Below, one piece after another: positions 52,453-59,951 of a stretch of DNA of 64,000 nt. Within the stretch, counting starts at the first letter, position 1. Every line of letters starts with the position of its first letter. The notes under the pieces were generated by a model. That model searched no databases and was not told the origin of the DNA. It saw only the letters and a program-made list of their open reading frames with translations. The translations under genes were made by a program, and so were the position numbers. Location of the stretch: positions 230,217-294,216 of the forward strand of contig CANMSA010000005.1 in NCBI GenBank assembly GCA_947500385.1, written 5' to 3'. The DNA is from an uncultured Flavobacteriaceae bacterium. Its GTDB lineage: Bacteria > Bacteroidota > Bacteroidia > Flavobacteriales > Flavobacteriaceae.

Positions 52453-52860
52453 TTAGTTTGTTTTTAAGGTTGTTGCTTGATCTATTTTTACGGCCAGTAG
52501 CAGTTCATCGAACCCCACGCATCTACCTTTTATATTGATCTCTTCACCGATGGTGAGGTCTTGTTTTAGATCGTTCAAAAAATACACCTGTACGCGGTCT
52601 TCCAGCACAATTGTGTTAGGGCCTATCTCAGTCACTGCACCATGGGTCTCTACGACCTTATCTATGTATTTTTGGGCAGCTGTTGCTTGATTATCGGCAA
52701 AATGAAATTGCAGTTCGTCGGCAGCAATTGTAAATGCCGCAGGTTCTTTGGCAATCTCTCTATGCGCGGGATTAAAAACCTTGTCATAGATGACAAAACC
52801 GGATAGAATTATTAAAACGGTTAGACTAATCAGTGCGTATTTCATAGCTGTTCTGCTCAT
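52453..52860 (-). CDS. OB-fold protein, tRNA_anti-like, membrane-anchored (cassette B)
   Basis: The 135-residue protein has one N-terminal membrane helix (ALISLTVLIILSGFVIY) instead of a lipobox. An OB-fold follows with AAQKYIDKVVETHGAVTEIGPNTIVLEDRV and IGEEINIKGRCVGFDELL, parallel to the cassette A protein. Its start overlaps the yceI stop by four bases (ATGA) and its end abuts the DUF5777 start, so the three genes are tightly coupled. The ligand is unknown. Confidence 0.75.
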   Translation of the reverse strand: MSRTAMKYALISLTVLIILSGFVIYDKVFNPAHREIAKEPAAFTIAADELQFHFADNQATAAQKYIDKVVETHGAVTEIGPNTIVLEDRVQVYFLNDLKQDLTIGEEINIKGRCVGFDELLLAVKIDQATTLKTN

Positions 52861-53420
52861 GGTTTAAGATTAAAATTTAACGATACGAGTACTTCGCGGG
52901 CTATTTTGTTCCTTACGATAGAAGGGATTTCAATTGCAAAGTCAGAAGGGGTGACGGTAAAGCCACCCTTCATGACAATGGCGCCATTCACTTTTTGTAG
53001 GCTAACGGTAGTTTTGACCTCCTTTTCTTTTCCATGCAATGCTAATTTCCCATCGATCATCATCTCTGTGGGGTCATCAGTCAATCTAGAAAGGTCAAAA
53101 TCGATCAGCGTACCTTTGAATACCGCTTTCGGATACGTTTCCGATTCTATATAGTTTTCATTAAAGTGTTCTTCCATTAAGGAGTTGGCAAAACGGAAAC
53201 CGACTACCAATGCCAAGGAGGCAAATTCGCCCGTATCGGCATTCAGTACAGCCGTTACCGATTCGTTGGTAGCCTCTACAGGCTCAAAAAGTTCTTCCGA
53301 AGCCTCAAATTTTAGATAGCCGGCCCGATCAACATATTTGTTTTGGGCGTATAATTGAGAAGTAAATGCACAAGTCAGCAGTAGCATCAATGCAAATTGG
53401 ATCGTTCTATTATTTTTCAT
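52857..53420 (-). CDS. YceI family protein (cassette B)
   Basis: The 187-residue protein has a signal peptide ending near SQLYAQ and the YceI fold, with YLKFEASEELFEPVEATNE near the mature start. EEHFNENYIESETYPKAVF matches the cassette A YceI almost exactly, so the two are clear paralogs. YceI proteins carry isoprenoid chains in the periplasm. It follows the cytochrome gene by 30 bases and overlaps the OB-fold gene. Confidence 0.88.
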   Translation of the reverse strand: MKNNRTIQFALMLLLTCAFTSQLYAQNKYVDRAGYLKFEASEELFEPVEATNESVTAVLNADTGEFASLALVVGFRFANSLMEEHFNENYIESETYPKAVFKGTLIDFDLSRLTDDPTEMMIDGKLALHGKEKEVKTTVSLQKVNGAIVMKGGFTVTPSDFAIEIPSIVRNKIAREVLVSLNFNLKP

Positions 53421-53450
53421 TTGTTGGGTGTTTTTACGTGTGGTTATAGT

Positions 53451-53828
53451 TTAATTTTCCGGCAAACCGTTATCGATCCACTCTTGAATCTTGTCTATTG
53501 TGTTTTGTGGTAATCTTCCCACGGGGGGCATCGCACCGGCCGCTCCATTTTGACGCGACATGGCATTCACGATGTTATCGGCCCTAGCACTCACCTGTTG
53601 AAAAGTGACTAGTGAAAATGGCGCTCCGTTTCGAGGGGGATCGTTATGACAGCCCACGCAGCTATTTTGAATAATGGCCCGAACGGTATTCTCATAGGTA
53701 ACCTCATCGGTACCCCCTCCATCGGGTTCTTCTTGCGCAATTTCAATCAAATCCGACTCGCTATCGTTTGTACAACTCCAAACACAAAAAGCGAATAGGA
53801 AGATCATAAGTAGTTTTGTTTTCTTCAT
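53451..53828 (-). CDS. c-type cytochrome domain protein, exported
   Basis: The 125-residue protein has a signal peptide with a possible lipobox (VWSC, Cys19) and one haem-binding CVGCH at residues 57-61. A GAMPP segment near residue 99 likely supplies the methionine ligand, as in cytochromes c. It is the first gene of operon 2 and probably passes electrons in the periplasm. I use the ATG at 53828; the alternative at 53837 adds three residues. Confidence 0.85.
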   Translation of the reverse strand: MKKTKLLMIFLFAFCVWSCTNDSESDLIEIAQEEPDGGGTDEVTYENTVRAIIQNSCVGCHNDPPRNGAPFSLVTFQQVSARADNIVNAMSRQNGAAGAMPPVGRLPQNTIDKIQEWIDNGLPEN

Positions 53829-53857
53829 TTTTAACATTTTTAGTTATTCGTATTACT

Positions 53858-53937
53858 TGAGGTCAAATGACGTATTATCCGGGGTTCCCGACCCTATTAA
53901 TGTTCGTGAAAGGGAAATTTTAGGTTTAATAGGGAAT
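53858..53937 (-). promoter_or_regulatory. Promoter with AGGGAA direct repeats, cytochrome operon
   Basis: AGGGAA occurs at 53911-53916 and 53931-53936, exactly 20 bp apart. TGAGGTCAAA starts at 53858, 51 bp before the AAAGGGAA at 53909. The layout equals that upstream of the cupredoxin gene (51150-51229), and about 26 of 31 positions across the repeat pair agree. The site lies between the cytochrome operon and the divergent Cache-LytTR gene, so the regulator may also control itself. Confidence 0.75.
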
Positions 53938-54041
53938 ATAAATCGCTGAAATTTTTATGCCTCTTTAGATTTGACCTTCAAATAAAAACTTCAATTCGGA
54001 GTATCTGTAAAGATTACTATTTTAGCACCTCAATATCAGCC

Positions 54042-55151
54042 ATGCGAAAAGACCGCTTATACCTTTTGACCTTTTTGGGCATCACTTTGATCTTTTTGGT
54101 CATCTCGAGTGTTGCGGTGCGGTACTTTGTAAAGTTCAGTGTAGACAAGGTCCTAGAGACCCAGTTAGAATTTGGCAAAAGGGAAGCCCGGGAGGTAGCC
54201 TCCCTACTTGGAGCGCAGTTGGAAAGCGGCGTTTCAAAAGATACCGCGATTAGCTCCCTGCAAAATAGCATCGAGAATACAAGTAAGTCTACCGGCTTTG
54301 TGACCATGTTCAACTGGTCGGGTAAAATTGTATGCCATCCCGATATTAAGGTCGTTGGGCAAAGCATTAGTCCGGAAGAGTCTTTTGTGTCATCCATAGG
54401 AGATGATCTCACCTCCAAAGACTTTTACAGCTTACTGCAGAATAAAGAGGAAGTCGGCGGCATCCGTGATTTTGAAGACACTACACAAGAATCGGAAGTC
54501 GTTTATCTGCATCCTGTACCCAATTCTGACTGGATTGTTGCGGCCCATGTGAATACGCAATTGGTGATGACGCAGATAAGCGATTTGAGGAGCAAGTTTT
54601 ACAACATTCTGATCATTATGGGGCTGGTCATGATCGTGACTTCTGTGGTGACCGTGCGATTGATCGGCAGTACGTATGAAAATAAATTGGAGGAAAAGAA
54701 CGTAATACTTTCCAATGAGGTCGTAAATCTTGCAAAACTAAATAGTGCGGTAGATGCTTACCAGCAAAAAGTAGTAGGGCAGTCGAATGAGAGCAATGAG
54801 GATGACAATGCCTCGAAAAAACGCATCCTTACGTATCACCGCAACGAACTTCGCCCCGTGGCCACTGAAGAAATCGCCTATATCTATACCGAAAGTACCA
54901 TTACCTATGTAGTTTGCAGTGACGAGAAACGTTCTACTTCAAATGCCAGCCTTGACGAGCTTATGTCCAACCTGGATGGCACCCATTTTTTTAGGGCCAA
55001 CAGACAGTTTATCATTGCAATTTCTTCCATTGAAAAAATAGTGAAGTACGGAAACAATCAACTGAAGATTTTGATCAACCCCAATTCAGAACTTGATATT
55101 ATTATAAGTAAAAACCGCGCTGCAGAGTTCAAACAGTGGTTGAATCTTTAG
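54042..55151 (+). CDS. Membrane-bound Cache-LytTR one-component regulator
   Basis: The 369-residue protein has a membrane helix at 8-30, an extracytoplasmic Cache-like sensor at about 35-185 (TGFVTMFNWSGKIVCHPD, SDWIVAAHVN), a second helix at about 188-208 and a short coiled segment. A LytTR DNA-binding domain follows at about 262-369 (EEIAYIYTESTITYVVC, FFRANRQFIIAISSIEKI). It lacks receiver and kinase domains, so it should sense a ligand and bind DNA directly. It is divergent from the cytochrome operon across the AGGGAA repeats. This makes it the likely regulator of both redox operons. Confidence 0.85.
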   Translation: MRKDRLYLLTFLGITLIFLVISSVAVRYFVKFSVDKVLETQLEFGKREAREVASLLGAQLESGVSKDTAISSLQNSIENTSKSTGFVTMFNWSGKIVCHPDIKVVGQSISPEESFVSSIGDDLTSKDFYSLLQNKEEVGGIRDFEDTTQESEVVYLHPVPNSDWIVAAHVNTQLVMTQISDLRSKFYNILIIMGLVMIVTSVVTVRLIGSTYENKLEEKNVILSNEVVNLAKLNSAVDAYQQKVVGQSNESNEDDNASKKRILTYHRNELRPVATEEIAYIYTESTITYVVCSDEKRSTSNASLDELMSNLDGTHFFRANRQFIIAISSIEKIVKYGNNQLKILINPNSELDIIISKNRAAEFKQWLNL

Positions 55152-55187
55152 GGTGTAAGCTTGAGCGTACGTATTGTTCCGTCCTCC

Positions 55188-56579
55188 TCAATAAGAATCT
55201 TTCGGCATTAAGCGAACCATACACTTTTTGGAGTTGTAAATAATGCTTCTATCAGGTCCAATAACGTTCGCATCCCCGGGGTCATCGAATCGTTTATCAG
55301 CACCTAGAAGGAACTTTGAAACGGTTTTTCCCGTTTTCCAATCCAACGCATAATAGTAGTACTTACAGTCTTCCTCCCTACCGGAACCGTATATTGCCCC
55401 AGTGGCGCTGCTATAGATCAAAACATTATTCAGATTGATGTCATTTCTATGCCAAATAAGTTCCAAAGCATTTATTTTGGTTTTCCACTCCAATTTATAA
55501 ACGCCCTTCTTGGTATTACAGGATTGACCGATAAACCCGTTATATTGGGCACAGGCTATTTCGTACCCAAAAGCGGTCGGTGAATTCTCCACTGCGGCCA
55601 TCAGTTTGCCGGCCGGTCTTGAACCGGGCAATGCAACAATGCCGGCCACACGTTTGTCCTGCCCAGTTATTCCTTTCCAATCCGATGGGATGTCATCACG
55701 CCAGAAAGCCAACATACGGGCAGGTTTTTGACTGTCAACAACACACACCAATTTGTCGTCGTCGCCTGTTCCCAGAAGCGTTGGTGTGGTCCCGATACCT
55801 TGAAAGCGATTCCCGCCAAAATCCATATACACCTCCCATTTCGATACAATGTTCTTGCCGTTCCATTGAAGGCCAAGCATTTTTTTGGTGGTCGAAATAA
55901 AGATATTTCCCTCTTCATCGGCCGCATAGTCATTGTGATATGCTTTTTCTCTTCGCTTTAATGGTATTTGATACGTAGCTTTCAACGAAAAATCCTCACC
56001 ATCAAGAATACCAATAAGCCCATCGTTTGATGCAAATGCGATCGTACCGTCATACAATTGACATAGTTTCGAGAGCGTCTTGATTTTCTTCGACATCGTT
56101 ACTTTCTTCAACAAGATGATCTTAGAATAGGCATCGTTAGGGTCTTCTTCTCCAAAAAGAAAAAGATGGTTGTCATCATAGGTAAGGACCTTATGGCCCG
56201 GCAATAGCAAAAGAGACCAACTTAGGTCGTTTATCATCGGGTTTTTATCGATTCTAAAATCACTTACGACCTTAAACTCGTTCTTCGTCGTAATCGCTTT
56301 GAAAATGTGGGTGCTTGTGCTTCCCCATACGGTATACACCCCGTCAGGATATTGTTCAGAATATAAGACCCAAGGAGAAACCCTGTCCTTTGGAGTACGG
56401 GCAAAAGAAATTTCTAATCGGTCTTCTTTTTTCAACCCTGGCAAGTCGGTATTTCCTTGCCGGTAACTGCCATTGTGGACGGCCGGAAATGGCGAATCGG
56501 CGAGGTTTGAATTCGGAGGAGGTTGTTGCGCCATTATGTTTTGGCACAAAAAAAGAAAAAGCAATGTATACTTGTTCAT
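55188..56579 (-). CDS. Secreted beta-propeller-like protein
   Basis: The 463-residue protein has a signal peptide (TLLFLFLCQNIMAQ) and a repeated strand pattern of a propeller, with recurring blocks such as LCQLYDGTIAFASNDGLIGIL and DEEGNIFISTTKKMLGLQW, typical of PQQ- or SMP-30-like propellers. No catalytic residues are certain. I use the ATG at 56579. It converges on the Cache-LytTR gene. The ligand or enzyme activity is unknown. Confidence 0.7.
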   Translation of the reverse strand: MNKYTLLFLFLCQNIMAQQPPPNSNLADSPFPAVHNGSYRQGNTDLPGLKKEDRLEISFARTPKDRVSPWVLYSEQYPDGVYTVWGSTSTHIFKAITTKNEFKVVSDFRIDKNPMINDLSWSLLLLPGHKVLTYDDNHLFLFGEEDPNDAYSKIILLKKVTMSKKIKTLSKLCQLYDGTIAFASNDGLIGILDGEDFSLKATYQIPLKRREKAYHNDYAADEEGNIFISTTKKMLGLQWNGKNIVSKWEVYMDFGGNRFQGIGTTPTLLGTGDDDKLVCVVDSQKPARMLAFWRDDIPSDWKGITGQDKRVAGIVALPGSRPAGKLMAAVENSPTAFGYEIACAQYNGFIGQSCNTKKGVYKLEWKTKINALELIWHRNDINLNNVLIYSSATGAIYGSGREEDCKYYYYALDWKTGKTVSKFLLGADKRFDDPGDANVIGPDRSIIYNSKKCMVRLMPKDSY

Positions 56580-56622
56580 AGCACTCATTTCAAATAGTTT
56601 AATCTATAGCTTGGCATACGAA

Positions 56623-56754
56623 TCAACGAATTCCTTTCTTTGATTTCTGTGCCCTACCCCCATACCTATTTTTAAATTTCTTGGATAGCACATGCACTAG
56701 GTAAAGTAGCATTCCGCTGCCGACAATACCGCCTAAAATATAAATATCTGCCAT
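56623..56754 (-). CDS. Small membrane protein, 43 residues
   Basis: A 43-codon frame encodes one hydrophobic helix (YILGGIVGSGMLLYLVHVL) followed by a basic C-terminal tail with KKFKNRYGGRAQKSKK. A purine-rich GAGAAA lies just before the ATG. The short length keeps it uncertain, but the single helix with a charged tail looks like a real membrane peptide. It sits between the propeller gene and a small secreted protein gene, all in one direction. Confidence 0.5.
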   Translation of the reverse strand: MADIYILGGIVGSGMLLYLVHVLSKKFKNRYGGRAQKSKKGIR

Positions 56755-56819
56755 TTTCTCAAGTTGTCTTGCTTTATTCAGATAGGATACTTTGGTCTAG
56801 ATATCCTAACTTTCCAAGG

Positions 56820-57218
56820 CTATTTCCTATCTTTTAATACCGCCAAACTAGATTTCAAAATGACTGTCCACAGTTGCCATCTTTCCTCAATGATTTTCAC
56901 TTGATCCGCATTCAGCACTCCCTTTGTTTCTTCAATTCGATCGGCAAACAGCTCTCGTACATTGGCGAGTTTCCAGCTCGGAGAGGCGTCTGACATTAAA
57001 ATAGGTTGTAAGCGTTCCGCGTACTTTTCATTCATCTGCTTCAGTACTCGTTGCTGATCGGCGTCCAAAATCAATTCGTCCGTCATCCACTCCGTCATAA
57101 GTTCAGACCTTTCCAAGGCACTATCGGGAACAAAATAAAATGATTTCTGTGATTGTACCTTACCGAGGGAAAATAGTAGCAGTGTCAGTATGGTTGCGCT
57201 AAAAAAGGTAGTTTTCAT
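56820..57218 (-). CDS. Small secreted helical protein
   Basis: The 132-residue protein has a signal peptide (ILTLLLFSLGKVQSQ) and a helical mature part with LDADQQRVLKQMNEKYAERLQPIL. This pattern resembles Spy/CpxP-type periplasmic proteins, although their LTxxQ signature is not clear. It is the middle of a run of same-direction small exported proteins. The function is unknown. Confidence 0.65.
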   Translation of the reverse strand: MKTTFFSATILTLLLFSLGKVQSQKSFYFVPDSALERSELMTEWMTDELILDADQQRVLKQMNEKYAERLQPILMSDASPSWKLANVRELFADRIEETKGVLNADQVKIIEERWQLWTVILKSSLAVLKDRK

Positions 57219-57262
57219 TATCAAATAGTTGAGATTGTTTAAAAAGTTCTAAAACAAAGGGC

Positions 57263-57862
57263 TCACTTTGACTCCTCAGCCAAAAAACCAATGAGTTCAT
57301 ACCCTTCCCCGGACGCTTTATAAAAAGTATCGTCATACGTATAAAAGGTTTTGCCGTCGATCAGCGCTTCTTCATGACCTTCCGGCAATTGCGGGATTAC
57401 CGCACCGACTGGAGGTTTCGTCACCTCATATTGCTTTTTTACGCGAGTATAATAAAGTCCATTAGCATAAAAGTAGCTTTGCCCAGCGACCGTAAAAGTG
57501 CTATAGGCCCAAGGAATGGTCGCTACCCTAAAACCTGTGGGAGGCAGCACGCTCACATAAACCGAATTTTGTTTTACAAAATAGAAACCATCGATAGGAT
57601 AGTAGTTGGTATTTTTATATCGCAGTGCCCTTGTTCCAACAGGCAGGGTGCTGATTGTTCTTCTGGCGATTCTCCTATAGGTTCGTCTCTTGACCCTTCT
57701 TCTCGTGCGCCTTCTTACCCTTGCCCGTTGCCCAGTAACCTTGACTATAGGTTTTCCGGCTTCTACCCTGGCCTTTCGCCGCGGGAGTATTTGGGCCTCC
57801 GTTTCCGATGGGAATAGAAAAAACAGGAGGGGCAATGAAATTAGGATGATATACTTTTTCAT
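57263..57862 (-). CDS. DUF6515-like secreted protein with an arginine-rich segment
   Basis: The 199-residue protein has a signal peptide (ISLPLLFFLFPSETEA) and a very basic segment at residues 46-68 in which more than half of the residues are arginine or lysine. A C-terminal part with repeated aromatic motifs follows (NYYPIDGFYF, QSYFYANGLYYTR, KTFYTYDDTFYKAS). This matches the DUF6515 type of small exported proteins. The function is unknown. Confidence 0.72.
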   Translation of the reverse strand: MKKYIILISLPLLFFLFPSETEAQILPRRKARVEAGKPIVKVTGQRARVRRRTRRRVKRRTYRRIARRTISTLPVGTRALRYKNTNYYPIDGFYFVKQNSVYVSVLPPTGFRVATIPWAYSTFTVAGQSYFYANGLYYTRVKKQYEVTKPPVGAVIPQLPEGHEEALIDGKTFYTYDDTFYKASGEGYELIGFLAEESK

Positions 57863-57972
57863 AAGATTAGTTTTTGACGTAAATATTCCGGTTTCTCTTA
57901 GGGTGCTGGAAGCTGGCCGTTAAAAACGGACCAACTCCAACATTCCCTATAGTAGCCAGAAAGTACCTTTTA

Positions 57973-58698
57973 CTAGATTTGAACGTTATACGTATTTCCG
58001 TTTATAACAATCGTGGCCTCACCATTACCTTTAAAACTTACGGTTCCCTTATAGCTAAAAGGCTCTCCGGTACTTAAGGTTCCGGTAAGGGAAAAAGTAG
58101 AGGACCCTTCTAAAATGACCCTACTATTTTTATCTACCGCGATATTGCTGTTTTCAATAGAAAGGGTGCTATCGAAATTTTTGGTTCTACCTGCAATTTT
58201 TGTCGTCTGGGTGCCTTCTCGTATAAACGAACTATTGTAGATATAGGGCCCTTCTGAACTGGCTATATTGGCCAGCACTGCATTATAGGTAATGGTATCA
58301 TCCGATTCCATTCGTGGGGAATTATAGGTTCCGTTTCCTATAAAGTCTATCGCATAGGCTTTCGGGACATCGTTTTCACACACTAATGAAAAACGATAGT
58401 CGATGTCATGCGTAAATTTGACGGTCGCATTCGGCAAACTATTGCGTTCCATGGTTCTTGCATTAATAACGCCACAATCAACCACTGATTTGGAGCTTTC
58501 GTTACTGTCCAATGCTGACGCATCATCTGCTTGAATGTTCATCCCATAGGCTTCGGATACCAGAGACGTTTGCACCATTTCCAGTGCTTCCTCCTCCGTT
58601 ACTTCCGCGGCATCGCCAAAACCGCGTTCCCTATCACAAGAAATACAGATGGTTACTAAAAGACCCAGAAACAATTGGGTAGGTTTTAATGTTTTCAT
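57973..58698 (-). CDS. Hypothetical lipoprotein, 241 residues
   Basis: The protein has a lipobox (CISC, Cys21) and a strand-rich mature part with a TSLVSEAYGMNIQADD segment near the start and repeated FSLTGTLSTG and YKGTVSFKGNG strands near the end. Two cysteines, in VVDCGVINAR and SLVCEND, could form a disulfide. No family is recognised. It stands at the upstream end of the small-protein run. Confidence 0.6.
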   Translation of the reverse strand: MKTLKPTQLFLGLLVTICISCDRERGFGDAAEVTEEEALEMVQTSLVSEAYGMNIQADDASALDSNESSKSVVDCGVINARTMERNSLPNATVKFTHDIDYRFSLVCENDVPKAYAIDFIGNGTYNSPRMESDDTITYNAVLANIASSEGPYIYNSSFIREGTQTTKIAGRTKNFDSTLSIENSNIAVDKNSRVILEGSSTFSLTGTLSTGEPFSYKGTVSFKGNGEATIVINGNTYNVQI

Positions 58699-58800
58699 AC
58701 TACGATTTTTTAAGGTTTATGAAGACAAATTTGGAAATACCCCGAGGCAGAAAAAAAATTATTCAACCTATCGTATATTCTTATAAACCAATGGTATTGC

Positions 58801-58842
58801 TTACCGAATAATCCAAAATTGATGGACTATTTACCGATTATT
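58801..58842 (+). promoter_or_regulatory. Direct repeats upstream of the second LytS/LytTR pair
   Basis: TTACCGAATAAT at 58801-58812 and TTACCGATTATT at 58831-58842 are direct repeats 30 bp apart that differ at two positions. They lie 100-140 bases before the kinase gene. A third TACCG at 58911 is closer to the start. These may be LytTR sites, but the step differs from the 20 bp seen elsewhere in the window. Confidence 0.4.
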
Positions 58843-58941
58843 GAAAAATACAAACCGCTTGTAGAGCGATGTAGCCCCTTGGTTGAAAGCACTTGAGTAT
58901 TGGTTGTAAATACCGTAATTTTCCAATTGTAAATTGATTGG

Positions 58942-59946
58942 ATGAATAAAGGCTTGGTACATATATTTTTATGGATTGTTTATTTTACCCTGGCCATTGC
59001 GTTCAAGGCAAATAGCCTAGACCTTGCCTACTCCACCAAGCATACCCTGGTGATGCTACCCATACAGGTATTGAGTTATTATGGATTTGGATATTTGGCG
59101 GTCAACAGATTTCTAGAAAAGAAAAAGTATCTCCTATTTGGATTGACTGCTATTGTTTTCTTTGGCATTTTCTATGTTTTTATGATGTTCTTTATTGTCC
59201 CGAACTTTGAGGAATATTATAATGCCATTCCGGGAAGCCATGTACACAGGGAAGAAAGAGTAGTCACGATTACCTTGGTTTTGGCAATGACGGTAAGTAC
59301 CATATTTCATATCCTTGAGAATAGAATCGCGCAAGAGCGCCAGTCACAGCTATTGTTGAATCAACATAATGAGGCGCAATTGATGTACCTGAAAGCCCAG
59401 ATCAACCCACATTTCCTTTTCAATGCACTGAATAACATCTACTCTCTTGCGGTAGTCAAATCTGATAAGACCCCTAATATGGTGCTAAATCTGGCTGATT
59501 TGTTGCGATATAGTATCTATGAAGGACAAAAGGGGAAAGTTTTAATAACTGATGAGATTCGTCATATCGAAAAATATTTTGAACTGTATCAGGCGGCGCA
59601 GGAAAAACCGGTAAACATTAAGTTCAATATTGTAGGAAGTATTGGCAATCAAAAGATTGAACCTATGATGCTGATTCCCATTGTCGAGAATTGCATTAAA
59701 CATGGGGATCTTGGCACTAATACCGATGCTTTTGTGCAAGTAATCTTAGAGGTTGAAAATGATGGCCTTCGCTTTACTACCCTTAATTCGACCAGTAAAA
59801 CAAATCATCAGAAAGATGGTGTCGGAGGTGTGGGTTTGAAGAACATAAAAAGAAGGTTAGAATTGAAATATCCCAACGAACATACCTTTAGTGTGATGGA
59901 TACCGGCCAAGAATTCGAGGTGTTCCTAAATATTAAAAAATTGTAA
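58942..59946 (+). CDS. LytS-type sensor histidine kinase
   Basis: The 334-residue protein has four N-terminal membrane helices (about residues 5-22, 38-55, 65-88 and 108-125) and a His_kinase domain with the phospho-acceptor in KAQINPHFLFNALNN (His157). The ATP-binding site is in MLIPIVENCIKHG, and GVGGVGLKNIKRRL lies near the end. It is followed after five bases by its LytTR response regulator. No sensor domain is present beyond the membrane bundle. Confidence 0.92.
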   Translation: MNKGLVHIFLWIVYFTLAIAFKANSLDLAYSTKHTLVMLPIQVLSYYGFGYLAVNRFLEKKKYLLFGLTAIVFFGIFYVFMMFFIVPNFEEYYNAIPGSHVHREERVVTITLVLAMTVSTIFHILENRIAQERQSQLLLNQHNEAQLMYLKAQINPHFLFNALNNIYSLAVVKSDKTPNMVLNLADLLRYSIYEGQKGKVLITDEIRHIEKYFELYQAAQEKPVNIKFNIVGSIGNQKIEPMMLIPIVENCIKHGDLGTNTDAFVQVILEVENDGLRFTTLNSTSKTNHQKDGVGGVGLKNIKRRLELKYPNEHTFSVMDTGQEFEVFLNIKKL

Positions 59947-59951
59947 AACCC

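Noticed and set aside
42887..55191. 15-base identical string TTCCGTCCTCCTCAA at 42887-42901 and 55177-55191
   Set aside because: Both copies lie near gene ends on unrelated transcripts and nothing around them is similar. It could be chance, and no function is suggested.
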